In this document: positions 11,121 to 19,796 of the stretch, piece by piece
How positions within the stretch are numbered: position 1 is the first letter of the stretch
Layout of the letters: every line of letters begins with the position of its first letter
NCBI RefSeq assembly: GCF_014925385.1
Contig: NZ_JACSDK010000001.1
Coordinates: forward strand, 868,001-932,000
DNA: 64,000 nt
Origin: Pelagibius marinus
GTDB lineage: Bacteria > Pseudomonadota > Alphaproteobacteria > Kiloniellales > Kiloniellaceae
Reading direction: 5' to 3'
Translations under genes and position numbers: made by a program
Notes under the pieces: model-generated
Told to the model about the DNA's origin: nothing
Databases searched by the model: none
What the model saw: only the letters and a program-made list of their open reading frames with translations

Positions 11121-11345
11121 TTAGCCGAACAGGATGAGCAGCGCGATGACCAGCGCGAACAGCGCGATGGCTTCCACCAGCGCGAAGCCCAGCATGGTCA
11201 TGGTGAAGACCTCGCCACGCGCCGCCGGATTGCGGCCGACCGCGACGATGAAGGACGAGAAGATGCTGCCGATGCCGATACCAGAGCCGATGACGCCGAT
11301 AACGGCCAGGCCCGCGCCGATCACTTTCGCGGCTTCAAGTTCCAT
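11121..11345 (-). CDS. atpE: F0 ATP synthase subunit c (proteolipid)
   Basis: A 74-residue hairpin protein with two membrane helices. The first carries the glycine ladder GSGIGIG, the polar loop is GRNPAARGE, and the proton-binding carboxylate is Glu58 in FALVEAIALFALV. This forms the rotor ring. It sits 99 nt upstream of the b' gene on the minus strand and 69 nt downstream of the a-subunit gene. Confidence 0.97.
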   Translation of the reverse strand: MELEAAKVIGAGLAVIGVIGSGIGIGSIFSSFIVAVGRNPAARGEVFTMTMLGFALVEAIALFALVIALLILFG

Positions 11346-11414
11346 TGTTAAAGCTCCCTTTGACGTAAAAAGCTGAATGAGGGTTGTCGATGACGCTCCG
11401 GCCCGTCCTGTCGA

Positions 11415-12164
11415 TCAGTGCAGGTGCAGCGCGTCGTTGATGTAGAGGCAGGTCAGGATGGCGAAGACGTAGGCCTGGAGGAAGGCGATAAGGATCTCCA
11501 GGCCGGTCAGCGCCACGACCAGCGCGAAGGGCAGAATGCCGAACACGCCGAGGACGCCGATGAAACCGGCGATGACCTTGAGCAGCGTGTGCCCGGCCAG
11601 CATGTTGGCGAAAAGACGGACGGAAAGGCTGATCGGACGCGAGAGGTAGGAGATCACCTCGATCGGGATCAGCAGCGGCCACATGGCGAGCGGCGCGCCC
11701 GGCGGCACGAAGAAGCTGAAGAAGTGCATGCCGTGCTTGGCGATGGCCAGGACGGTCACGCCGATGAAGACCATCGCCGCCAGGGCGAAGGTCACGATGA
11801 TGTGGCTGGTGAAGGTGAAGCTGTAGGGCAGCATGCCGAGCAGGTTGCCGAACAGGATGAACATGAAGAGCGTAAAGATGATCGGGAAGTAGCGGCGGCC
11901 CTCGGCGCCGACGGTGTCCGATATCAGCCCCGCGATGAACTCGTAGGACATCTCGGCCAGGCTCTGCATGCGCCCGGGAACCAGGGCGCCGCGGCGCATG
12001 CCGAGGATCAGGAAAGCGGAGATCAGCACCAGCGCCGCGACCATCATCAGCGAGGAGTTGGTGAAGGCGAAAGTCCCGACCTCGCCGCCATGGCCGCCGG
12101 CCGGAAAGATGCTCTTGATCTCGAACTGTTCGAGGGGGCTGTGCCCGCCGCCGCCTTCAGCCAT
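11415..12164 (-). CDS. atpB: F0 ATP synthase subunit a
   Basis: A 249-residue polytopic membrane protein forming the stator half-channels. The essential arginine is in SLSVRLFANMLAGH, and the C-terminal helices contain GLEILIAFLQAYVFAILTCLYI. The N terminus HSPLEQFEIKSIFP is typical of alphaproteobacterial subunit a. It follows atpI with a 23-nt gap. Confidence 0.97.
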   Translation of the reverse strand: MAEGGGGHSPLEQFEIKSIFPAGGHGGEVGTFAFTNSSLMMVAALVLISAFLILGMRRGALVPGRMQSLAEMSYEFIAGLISDTVGAEGRRYFPIIFTLFMFILFGNLLGMLPYSFTFTSHIIVTFALAAMVFIGVTVLAIAKHGMHFFSFFVPPGAPLAMWPLLIPIEVISYLSRPISLSVRLFANMLAGHTLLKVIAGFIGVLGVFGILPFALVVALTGLEILIAFLQAYVFAILTCLYINDALHLH

Positions 12165-12187
12165 TATTTAAACCCTATCCGTCCCGA

Positions 12188-12559
12188 CTATTCGTCTACG
12201 TCTCGCCCGCCAGGGGTCCGCTTGGAGGTTTCCTCCTCCGGCTTTTCAACCTTGCGGTAACCGACCTGACCGCCCAGTCCCCCGACAACCCGGAAAACGT
12301 TCATAAATCCCGCGGCCGCGCCGAGGACGAAAAACAGCAGCAGGAACCAGGGTTTGGTTCCCAGCCACCGATCGAGGAAGTAACCGATCGCCACGCCGAC
12401 GATCAGCGCCGCAACGATCTCAACCCCGATCCGCATGGCGAAGGCCAGTCCTTGGCCCTGGTCCTCAGAGCCCGCCTTCGTCTTGCGCCGCTTGGCTTCC
12501 GCCGCACGGAGTTTCTCGTCCAGCTGTTCGAGGGATGACAAGGGACGGTCGTCTTTCAT
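12188..12559 (-). CDS. atpI: ATP synthase accessory protein I (AtpI/AtpZ type)
   Basis: A 123-residue protein with a charged N-terminal region (LDEKLRAAEAKRRKTK) and two membrane helices separated by the short loop DRWLGTKPW. The pattern GVEIVAALIVGVAIGYFLDRWLG identifies the AtpI/AtpZ family, which assists F0 assembly and has been linked to cation transport. It opens the F0 operon. The C terminus is polar and probably disordered. Confidence 0.9.
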   Translation of the reverse strand: MKDDRPLSSLEQLDEKLRAAEAKRRKTKAGSEDQGQGLAFAMRIGVEIVAALIVGVAIGYFLDRWLGTKPWFLLLFFVLGAAAGFMNVFRVVGGLGGQVGYRKVEKPEEETSKRTPGGRDVDE

Positions 12560-12793
12560 GAAGCGCCTTTACCCCCCTGCCCGGTGACCGTTCTCCCCAA
12601 GGATTACCCGTGGTCTGAGCTGAATTCGCGCGCACAGTATGAAGACTCCCCCCCTCTGTCAAGGCGAAGAAACCCCGGCCAAAGGCGGCGGAATCGCGCG
12701 GATTCGAAGGCTTTCGGCAAGTCCGGCGGGGGCGCCTCCCGGCCCCGTCGCTGCACTGCGGAAAAGTCCCGGAAAAAGACGCTCTTAGAGCCC
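12560..12793 (-). promoter_or_regulatory. Intergenic region between smc and atpI, probable F0 operon promoter
   Basis: The 234-bp gap between two same-strand genes is large enough to hold the end of smc and a promoter for atpI-B-E-b'-b. Just past the smc stop the minus strand reads a weak GCTC-TAA-GAGC hairpin followed by GTCTTTTT, which may be a poor terminator. I could not place -35/-10 boxes with confidence. No ORF here has coding character. Confidence 0.4.
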
Positions 12794-15700
12794 TTACGCG
12801 CTCTCGCGCAGGTCCTCGGCGGCCTCCAGGTCGACCGAGACCAGCTGGCTGATGCCGCGCTCGGCCATGGTCACGCCGAACAGGCGGTTGACCCGGGCCA
12901 TGGTCATGCGGTGGTGGGTGATGACCAGGAAGCGGGTGCCGGTGGCCTTCGTCAGCTCGTCAACCAGGGCGCAGAAGCGATCCACGTTGGCGTCGTCCAG
13001 CGGGGCGTCGACCTCGTCCAGCACGCAGATCGGTGCCGGATTGGTCATGAAGACGCCGAAAAGCAGGGCCAGCGCGGTCAGCGCCTGCTCGCCGCCCGAC
13101 AGCAGGGACATGACCTGCAGGCGCTTGCCCGGCGGGCTGGCCATGATCTCCAGGCCCGCGGCCAGGGGATCTTCCGATTCGGTGAGCTTCAGATGGGCGC
13201 GGCCGCCGCCGAAGAGGCGCACGAAAAGCTCCTGGAAGTGGGTGTTCACCAGCTCGAAGGCCGCCAGCAGGCGCTCGCGCCCCTCGCGGTTCAGGCTGGC
13301 GATGCCCTGGCGCAGGCGGCTGATGGCGTTGATCAGGTCGCTGCGCTCCGACTGCATGCCGACGATCTGCTCGTCCAGCTCGCGGGCCTCCTGCTCGGCG
13401 CGCAGGTTGACCGCACCCAGGTTGTCGCGCTCGCGCAGCAGGCGGGCCAGCTTGGTCTCCACGTCCTCGCGCGGCGGCAGGTCCTGGCCTTCGGGGATCT
13501 CGGCCACCTGCAACACGTCGTCCAGGGCGCAGGACAGCTTCTCGCGCACCTTCTCGGTGACCGTGTCCAGGGTCTGGCGCGCCTGGGAGACCGCGCCCTC
13601 GGCGCGGATACGGTTCTCGCGGGCGTTGGTCAGGCGGGCTTCCTCGGCCTTCAGCGCCTTGTCGGCCTCGCTGAGGCGGGTCTCGCCGCTCGCCAGGGCG
13701 TCGGCGGCGCTGCGGCGGCGGGACTCGGCCGCGTCGATCAGCTCGGCCAGGGCGTCGCGCTTTTCCATCAGCGCCAGCGGCACGGCCGCCAGTTTCTCGA
13801 TCTCCGCCTCGGTGGCGGCGCGGCGCTCCTCCAGCTCGGCCAGGTGGGTCTTGGCTTCCTCGCCGCGGCGCGCCCAGGACTGGAACTCGGTCCCGATGTC
13901 CATCAGGCGGCGGCCGCGGGCCTCGGCCTCGCGGCGCAACTGGTCCAGGCGACCCTGGCGCTCCACCAGGGCGCTGCGGGCGGCGGCCAGTTCCTCGCGC
14001 AGCTCGTCGGCGCGCTGGTGCTCCAGGTTCAGGTCGGGCAGGCCGGCTTGTTCCTCGCGGGCCTGGGCCAGGGTGCCCTCGTTCTCCTCCACGTCGCCGC
14101 CCAGGCGGGCCAGGGATTCGTCCAGGGCGGCCAGGCGCGAGGCCACGGCCCCGGCGCGCTGGGCCAGCTCGCCGTGCTGCTTGCGGGCGGCGTTCACCGC
14201 CTCGAAGGCCTCGCCCTCGGCGGCACGGGCGGCGCGCTCGGCACCGGCGGCCTGCTCGACGGCGGCCTCCAGTTCGCCGTGGTCGGCGCTGGCGCGGGCG
14301 GTGTGGCGTTCGACGTCTTCCAGGCCGGCGCGCAGCTCGACGACGCGGTTGCGCTGGGCCATGCGCTGGGCGGCGGCGGTCGGGGCCTCGGCGCGGGCGG
14401 TGAAGCCGTCCCAGCGCCACAGGTCGCCTTCCCTGGTCACCAGGCGCTGGCCGGGCTGCAGCTGGGCCTGCAGGCGCTGGCCGGCCTCGCGGTCGGTCAC
14501 CACGCCGATCTGCGAGAGGCGGCGGTCGAGGGCGGAGGGCCCGCGCACCACGCCGCTCAGCGGCTCGGCGCCATAGGGCAGAGCGGGCACGCTGGCCAGG
14601 GGCGCCAGGGCCTGCCAGTGCACCGGCGCCGCCTCGTCGGCGGGAACCGTCAGGTCGTCGCCCAGGGCCGCGCCCAGGGCCGCCTCATAGCCCGGCGTCA
14701 CGGTGACGGCGTCGACCACCGGCGGCCACATGTCGGCTTCGGCCGGCTCCAGCAGGGCGGTCAGGGCCGCGATCTCGGCTTCCAGCTTGGCTTGCGCCGC
14801 TTCCTGCTCGCGCAGCTTGCCGCGCGACTCGGCCTCGCGGTTGCGCGCCTCGGCGGTGGTCTCGGAGGCCGCGCTGCTGGCCGCGCGGGCCTGCTCCAGG
14901 CGCTGTTCGGCGGCGGCCAGGGCGTCGGCGGCGGACTGCAGCGCGGTCTCGGCCACGGTTTCGCGCTCCACCGCCTCGCGCTGGGCCCGGGCCTCCTCGC
15001 GCTGCCGGCGCAGGCGCTCCAGGCGCTGGGTCAGTTCGTCGATGCGGCGGGTCAGGGCGTTGGCGCGGGCCTCGTCCTCGGCGATCTTCTTGGTGACGGC
15101 GGAGAGCGCCTGTTCCCGCTCCTCGGCCTTGGCGGCGGCGGTGGCGCGCTCGCCCTCGGCTTCGGCCAGGGCTTCCTGCTCGCCCTCGGCGGCGGTGTTG
15201 AGGTCGCTGCGTTCCTGCGCCAGGCGCTGCTGGGCCGCCTCGGCGTCGCCGGCCAGGGCTTCGGCACGCGACTTGTCGCCCATCAGCTGGGCCAGGCGTT
15301 CCTCGGCGCGGGCCTTGCCCTCGGCGGCCTGGGCCTCCTCCCGGTCCAGGGCGTCGCGGTCGACCTTCAGGCGCTGCAGGGCCGCGGCGGCCTCGGCCTC
15401 GGTCTCGCGCAGCCCCGGCAGGGCGCTGGCCGCCTCGGCCTGCTCGGTGGATCTGGCCGCGGCGGCTTCGGTGGCCGTGGCGACGGCCTTCTCGGCCTCG
15501 CCGAAGGCTTCCTCAGCGCGGGCGAGGGCGGCCTTGGCCTCTTCGCCCTCCAGGTGCAGGACGATGGCCTCGGAGCGGCGGATCTGGTCGTTGACGTTGC
15601 GGTAGCGGGTCGCCTGGCGGGCCTGCTTCTTCAGGCCCTGGAGCTGCGACTCCAGGGTGGAGATGACGTCGTCCAGGCGCTCCAGGTTGGTTTCCGCGGC

Positions 15701-16258
15701 GCGCAGGCGCAGCTCGGCCTCGTGGCGGCGCGAATGCAGACCGGTGATGCCTGCGGCCTCTTCCAGCAGATGGCGGCGGTCCTGCGGCTTGGAATTGATG
15801 ATGGCGCCGATGCGGCCCTGGCTGACCAGGGCGGTGGAGTGGGCGCCGGTGGCCGCGTCGGCGAAGAGCAGCTGCACGTCGCGGGCGCGCACCTCCTTGC
15901 CGTTGACCCGGTAGGTGGAGCCGGAGCCGCGCTCGATGCGGCGCACCACCTCGATCTCGTCGAATTCGTTGAACATGGCCGGCGCCTTGCGCTGGGTGTT
16001 GTCCAGCACCAGGGTCACGTCGGCGACGTTGCGGGCGGGGCGGTTGGAGCTGCCGGCGAAGATGACGTCGTCCATCTCCTTGCCGCGCATGCGCTTGGCC
16101 GAGGTCTCGCCCATGGCCCAGCGCAGGGCCTCGACGAGGTTGGACTTGCCGCAGCCGTTGGGACCGACGACGCCTGTTATGCCCGGCTCGATGTCCAGTT
16201 CGGTGGCATCGACAAAGGATTTAAACCCGCTCAAGCGAAGCTTGGTGAACTGCACCAC
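12794..16258 (-). CDS. smc: Chromosome segregation ATPase SMC
   Basis: A 1154-residue full-length SMC, the core of bacterial condensin that compacts and segregates the nucleoid. The N-terminal head has Walker A in VVGPNGCGKSNLVEALRW. Two long Ala/Glu/Arg-rich coiled coils flank a hinge near residues 490-640. The C-terminal head carries the signature motif LLSGGEQALTALALLFG and Walker B PICVLDEVDAPLDDANVDRF. It starts 59 nt after the DsbA-like gene. Very long antisense frames across it are coding shadows of the GC-rich coiled coil. Confidence 0.97.
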   Translation of the reverse strand: MVQFTKLRLSGFKSFVDATELDIEPGITGVVGPNGCGKSNLVEALRWAMGETSAKRMRGKEMDDVIFAGSSNRPARNVADVTLVLDNTQRKAPAMFNEFDEIEVVRRIERGSGSTYRVNGKEVRARDVQLLFADAATGAHSTALVSQGRIGAIINSKPQDRRHLLEEAAGITGLHSRRHEAELRLRAAETNLERLDDVISTLESQLQGLKKQARQATRYRNVNDQIRRSEAIVLHLEGEEAKAALARAEEAFGEAEKAVATATEAAAARSTEQAEAASALPGLRETEAEAAAALQRLKVDRDALDREEAQAAEGKARAEERLAQLMGDKSRAEALAGDAEAAQQRLAQERSDLNTAAEGEQEALAEAEGERATAAAKAEEREQALSAVTKKIAEDEARANALTRRIDELTQRLERLRRQREEARAQREAVERETVAETALQSAADALAAAEQRLEQARAASSAASETTAEARNREAESRGKLREQEAAQAKLEAEIAALTALLEPAEADMWPPVVDAVTVTPGYEAALGAALGDDLTVPADEAAPVHWQALAPLASVPALPYGAEPLSGVVRGPSALDRRLSQIGVVTDREAGQRLQAQLQPGQRLVTREGDLWRWDGFTARAEAPTAAAQRMAQRNRVVELRAGLEDVERHTARASADHGELEAAVEQAAGAERAARAAEGEAFEAVNAARKQHGELAQRAGAVASRLAALDESLARLGGDVEENEGTLAQAREEQAGLPDLNLEHQRADELREELAAARSALVERQGRLDQLRREAEARGRRLMDIGTEFQSWARRGEEAKTHLAELEERRAATEAEIEKLAAVPLALMEKRDALAELIDAAESRRRSAADALASGETRLSEADKALKAEEARLTNARENRIRAEGAVSQARQTLDTVTEKVREKLSCALDDVLQVAEIPEGQDLPPREDVETKLARLLRERDNLGAVNLRAEQEARELDEQIVGMQSERSDLINAISRLRQGIASLNREGRERLLAAFELVNTHFQELFVRLFGGGRAHLKLTESEDPLAAGLEIMASPPGKRLQVMSLLSGGEQALTALALLFGVFMTNPAPICVLDEVDAPLDDANVDRFCALVDELTKATGTRFLVITHHRMTMARVNRLFGVTMAERGISQLVSVDLEAAEDLRESA

Positions 16259-16317
16259 GCCTGGCTATACCCCCCGTACCGTCATAACAAATCGTCCTAT
16301 TCCACCGTGCCGCCGGC

Positions 16318-17004
16318 TCAGGAGGCCTTCGCCGATGCCTGTTCCAGTGCTGCGTTGAACTCGTCGTAGGGCATGGCCCCTTGCACCAGCGTGCCGTTGA
16401 CCACAAAGCTCGGAGTCGAGGCAATGCTGTATCGGTCGCGGCCGTCGGTTTGTTTCTCCAGGATGCGGGTGATCTGCGCCTCGTCGTTGGTGCAGGCCTC
16501 GAAGGCGTCGGGGCTGATCCCGGCCAGGGCGGCGAGCTGCTGCAGCGCCTTCAGCGGGTCGTCGCTGTGGGCCCAGCGTTCCTGGTTCTTGAACAACACG
16601 TCGAGGAAGCCGAAGAAGGCGTCGCCCTCGATGCAGTCGGCTGCCGCGGCGGCGCGCAGCGCCAGCTGGTCCAGCGGGTAGTGGCGGTACACCAGGCGCG
16701 CGCGCCCGGCGTCGATCCACTCCGACTTGACCTGCGGCAGGGTGTTCTTGTGGAAGTTGGCGCAGTGCGGGCAGGTCAGCGAGGAGTATTCCAGGATCGT
16801 GACCGGCGCCTCGGCGCTGCCCAGGATGCGGTCGTCATCGAACAGCGGCTCGCCGCCGTCGTTGGCGGCCAGGGTCATGACGCCTTCCTGGGACGCCGCG
16901 GAGCCCGGCAGCGGGGTCTGCGGCGCGCGCAGCCAGTAGGCGCCGCCCGCAGCGGCACCAGCGGCGACGACCCCAAGACCGATCAGAATGTTCCGTCTAT
17001 TCAT
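16318..17004 (-). CDS. Exported DsbA-family thiol:disulfide protein
   Basis: A 228-residue protein with an N-terminal export signal that starts MNRRNILIGLGVVAAGAAAGGA, possibly Tat-type because of the twin arginines. A thioredoxin fold with a DsbA-like helical insert follows. The active site CPHC lies in LEYSSLTCPHCANFH and the cis-proline in IASTPSFVVNG. Such proteins oxidise or isomerise disulfides in the periplasm. It lies upstream of smc on the same strand with a 59-nt gap, a common alphaproteobacterial neighbourhood. Confidence 0.9.
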   Translation of the reverse strand: MNRRNILIGLGVVAAGAAAGGAYWLRAPQTPLPGSAASQEGVMTLAANDGGEPLFDDDRILGSAEAPVTILEYSSLTCPHCANFHKNTLPQVKSEWIDAGRARLVYRHYPLDQLALRAAAAADCIEGDAFFGFLDVLFKNQERWAHSDDPLKALQQLAALAGISPDAFEACTNDEAQITRILEKQTDGRDRYSIASTPSFVVNGTLVQGAMPYDEFNAALEQASAKAS

Positions 17005-17145
17005 AGCTCTACCTACCAGATGTTGTGCATGCTAGAGGGGCGTTTCGGATTCCACAAGCGCCCTTTTCCGGGCAAAATCGCAGTCGGCGCCGCGTTTCCG
17101 CCGTGTCGCCCGACCTGCTCTATGTGGTCTTACAAGCGGCGGAAT

Positions 17146-17697
17146 CTACGGATTTTTTGCGCTTCTGTCGCGCCTGCCTTTGAGCGAGCGGCCGAGGCCT
17201 TCCAGGGCCGCGCGCAGCTCCGGGTCTTCGACTGTGGATAGTTTCTCGGCCAGGCTCTCGTCGAGGCGCGCCGGAGGCGCCTCCCGAGTCTGCCTGCGGC
17301 GTTCGGCGCCGGCGTCGCGCAGGGGGGGTAGCGGGCCCTGCTGCAGCACCAGGCGGGTGACGGCGCGGTAGCCGAAATAGCCGTTGATGCGCTCCAGCAT
17401 CAGCGGTTCCAGGTGCTGCACCTCCAGGGCCCAGCCCGGCGCCACCCGCAGGGTCAGGCGGCCGTCGACGGCCTCTCCGGCCTTGGGAAAGCGCAGCTGG
17501 CGCGGCCGGCACTGGGCCGCCAGGTCGCGCCCGACGATGGCCGGCCACTGGCGGGCGAGGTCGGCGCCGGTCAGGCCGCGGCGCGCGAAGGCGCGCTTGG
17601 TCACGGCGGTCAGGCTGCTGCCCAGGGCACGCAGGCCATAGCCGCCGCGCCGGCGGTCGCCGGCGGAGCCGTTACGCTGGGATGAGGAGTCAGACAC
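17146..17697 (-). CDS. DUF721 / DciA-like protein
   Basis: A 183-residue protein. The N-terminal domain GLRALGSSLTAVTKRAFARR followed by LARQWPAIVGRDLAAQC is the DUF721 fold shared with DciA, the ancestral loader of replicative helicase. The central part (LTLRVAPGWALEVQHLEPLMLERIN) continues that fold; the C terminus is charged and disordered. I chose GTG at 17697 because AGGGGA lies upstream and no ATG gives a sensible N terminus. It is divergent from mutY across about 78 bp, a conserved pairing. Confidence 0.85.
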   Translation of the reverse strand: MSDSSSQRNGSAGDRRRGGYGLRALGSSLTAVTKRAFARRGLTGADLARQWPAIVGRDLAAQCRPRQLRFPKAGEAVDGRLTLRVAPGWALEVQHLEPLMLERINGYFGYRAVTRLVLQQGPLPPLRDAGAERRRQTREAPPARLDESLAEKLSTVEDPELRAALEGLGRSLKGRRDRSAKNP

Positions 17698-17775
17698 TGG
17701 GACCGTCCCCTGGCAATTGTACCGGTGACAAAAGCCTGCTTTGCGGTGGTTTCCGGGGCCATTATAGAGAAGGAC

Positions 17776-18903
17776 ATGGCCCCTGTCGCACCTACAAAGG
17801 CGCAAGCTCGCGAAGATCACACGGCGCCGGTCGACCCCGGGGCCGCGCTGCTGGCCTGGTACGACCGCCATGCCCGCGCCCTGCCATGGCGCAGCCCGCC
17901 GGGGGCGCCGCCCCCTGATCCCTACCGGGTCTGGCTCAGCGAGATCATGCTGCAGCAGACCACGGTGGTGACGGTGGGGCCCTACTTCGCCGACTTCCTG
18001 ACGCGCTGGCCGAGCGTCGAGGCCCTGGCCGCCGCGCCGCTGGACGACGTGCTGACCGCCTGGGCCGGGCTCGGCTACTACGCCCGGGCGCGCAACCTGC
18101 ACCGCTGCGCTCAGGTCGTGGCGGGCGAGCTGGGCGGCGTCTTCCCCGGCAGCGAAGGGGAACTCCGCAAACTGCCCGGCATCGGCCCCTACACCGCCGC
18201 CGCCATCGCCGCCATCGCCTTCGGGCGGCGCGCCGTGGTGGTCGACGGCAACGTGGAGCGGGTGGTCTCCCGCCTCTTCAAGGTCGAGACGCCGCTGCCC
18301 GCGGCCAAGCCGGAACTGACCCGCCTGGCCGACAGCTTGACCCCCGACGACCGCGCCGGCGACTTCGCCCAGGCGATGATGGACCTGGGCGCCACGGTCT
18401 GCCTGCCGCGCGGGCCCAAGTGCCTGCTCTGCCCCTTGGAATCGCGCTGTGAAGCCAAGGCGGCGGGCCTGGAGCAGGCGCTGCCGCGTCGCCTGCCCAA
18501 GGCGGCCAAGCCGACCCGCCACGCGGTGGCCTTCTGGCTGCAGGCGCCCGACGGCGCGCTGCTGCTGCGCCGCCGCCCCGAGAAGGGCCTGCTGGGCGGC
18601 ATGATGGAGGTGCCCTCGACCGACTGGCGCGACAGCCCCTGGCAGCAGAAGGACGCCCGCGCCGCCGCGCCGCTGGCGGCCGTCGCCCTTGCCGGGGACT
18701 GGCGGGAACTGCCGGGCCTGGTGCGCCACACCTTCACCCATTTCCATTTCGAGGTGACGGTCTGGGCCGGGCAGGCGGCGGAGGCTGCTGACACGGAGGG
18801 CCGTTGGGTGGCGCTGGACGCGCTGGCCGACGAGGCCCTGCCCACGGTGATGCGCAAGATCATCGACCACGGCCTGGTCCAGAGCGCGACAGCAGATGAC
18901 TGA
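17776..18903 (+). CDS. mutY: A/G-specific adenine glycosylase
   Basis: A 375-residue base-excision repair enzyme that removes adenine opposite 8-oxoguanine. Visible features are LPWR near residue 35, EIMLQQTTV, the helix-hairpin-helix LPGIGPYTAAAIAAIAF, the catalytic aspartate in VVDGNVERV, and the [4Fe-4S] ligands CLPRGPKCLLCPLESRC (C-x6-C-x2-C-x5-C). The C-terminal Nudix-like 8-oxoG recognition domain starts near residue 245. ATG 17776 is preferred, though its AAGGA is very close; GTG 17725 would add 17 residues. Confidence 0.95.
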   Translation: MAPVAPTKAQAREDHTAPVDPGAALLAWYDRHARALPWRSPPGAPPPDPYRVWLSEIMLQQTTVVTVGPYFADFLTRWPSVEALAAAPLDDVLTAWAGLGYYARARNLHRCAQVVAGELGGVFPGSEGELRKLPGIGPYTAAAIAAIAFGRRAVVVDGNVERVVSRLFKVETPLPAAKPELTRLADSLTPDDRAGDFAQAMMDLGATVCLPRGPKCLLCPLESRCEAKAAGLEQALPRRLPKAAKPTRHAVAFWLQAPDGALLLRRRPEKGLLGGMMEVPSTDWRDSPWQQKDARAAAPLAAVALAGDWRELPGLVRHTFTHFHFEVTVWAGQAAEAADTEGRWVALDALADEALPTVMRKIIDHGLVQSATADD

Positions 18904-19795
18904 CTCCGTCGCCTCTACGAACGAAGCGCTGGCCGAGACAAAAGGGCTGCTGCTCGGCTTCGTCGGCGTGGCGGTCTTCAGCCTCACCCTGCCGGTGACG
19001 CGCCTGGCCATGGCCGACAGCGACCCGGTGGTCTTCGGCCTGGGGCGCTCCCTGCTGGCCGGGGTGGTGGCCGCCGCGATCCTGCTGGCGACCCGCCAGC
19101 GCCTGCCGCAAGGGCGCGAGTGGCGCGCCCTGGCGGTGGTCTCCGCCGGCGTGATCTTCGGCTTCCCGCTGCTCTCCGCCTGGGGCATGCAGCGGGTGCC
19201 GGCGGCCCACGGTGGCGTGGTGCTGGGCATCCTGCCGCTGGCGACGGTGGCGGCCGGCGCGGTGCTGCTGCGCGAGCGGCCCTCGCTCGGCTTCTGGCTG
19301 GTCTCGCTTCTCGGCGGCGCGGCGGTGGTGACCTTCTCGCTGCTGCGCGGCGGCGGCAGCTTGGGTGTCGGGCATCTGGCCCTGCTCGGCTCCGTGGCCT
19401 GCGCGGCGGTGGGCTACGCCGAGGGCGCGCGCCTGACCCGCAGCCTGGGCGGCTGGCAGGTCATCTGCTGGGCGCTGGTGCTCTCCTTCCCGCTTCTGCT
19501 CATTCCGGTGGTGCCGGCCGCCCTGGCCCACGGCCTGCCCGGCTCGCCGCAGAGCTGGGCCGCCTTCCTCTACGTGGCACTGTTCAGCCAGCTCTTCGGC
19601 TTCTTCGCCTGGAACCGGGGCCTCGCCATGGGCGGCGTGGCGCGGGTCAGCCAGGTGCAGCTTCTGCAGACCTTCCTCACCATCGCCGCCTCGTCCCTGC
19701 TGCTGGGCGAGGCCGTCGACGCGATGACCCTGGGCTTCGCCGTCTTCGTGGTGGCCAGCGTGGCGCTCGGCCGGCGTATGCCGGTGCGGCGCTAG
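18896..19795 (+). CDS. EamA/DMT-family transporter
   Basis: A 299-residue membrane protein with about ten hydrophobic segments and the duplicated EamA organisation of the drug/metabolite transporter superfamily. The first half contains LPVTRLAMADSDPVVFGLGRSLLAG and the second AWNRGLAMGGVARVSQVQLLQTF. Substrate cannot be read from sequence; relatives export amino acids or metabolites. Its ATG overlaps the mutY stop by 8 nt, so the two are translationally coupled. Confidence 0.88.
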   Translation: MTDSVASTNEALAETKGLLLGFVGVAVFSLTLPVTRLAMADSDPVVFGLGRSLLAGVVAAAILLATRQRLPQGREWRALAVVSAGVIFGFPLLSAWGMQRVPAAHGGVVLGILPLATVAAGAVLLRERPSLGFWLVSLLGGAAVVTFSLLRGGGSLGVGHLALLGSVACAAVGYAEGARLTRSLGGWQVICWALVLSFPLLLIPVVPAALAHGLPGSPQSWAAFLYVALFSQLFGFFAWNRGLAMGGVARVSQVQLLQTFLTIAASSLLLGEAVDAMTLGFAVFVVASVALGRRMPVRR

Positions 19796-19796
19796 C

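Noticed and set aside
12584-16369. Very long open frame (about 1260 codons) antisense to smc
   Set aside because: It mirrors the whole smc gene, is low-complexity Gly/Ala/Leu/Gln in character with no recognisable domain, and comes from the biased codon use of a GC-rich coiled coil.
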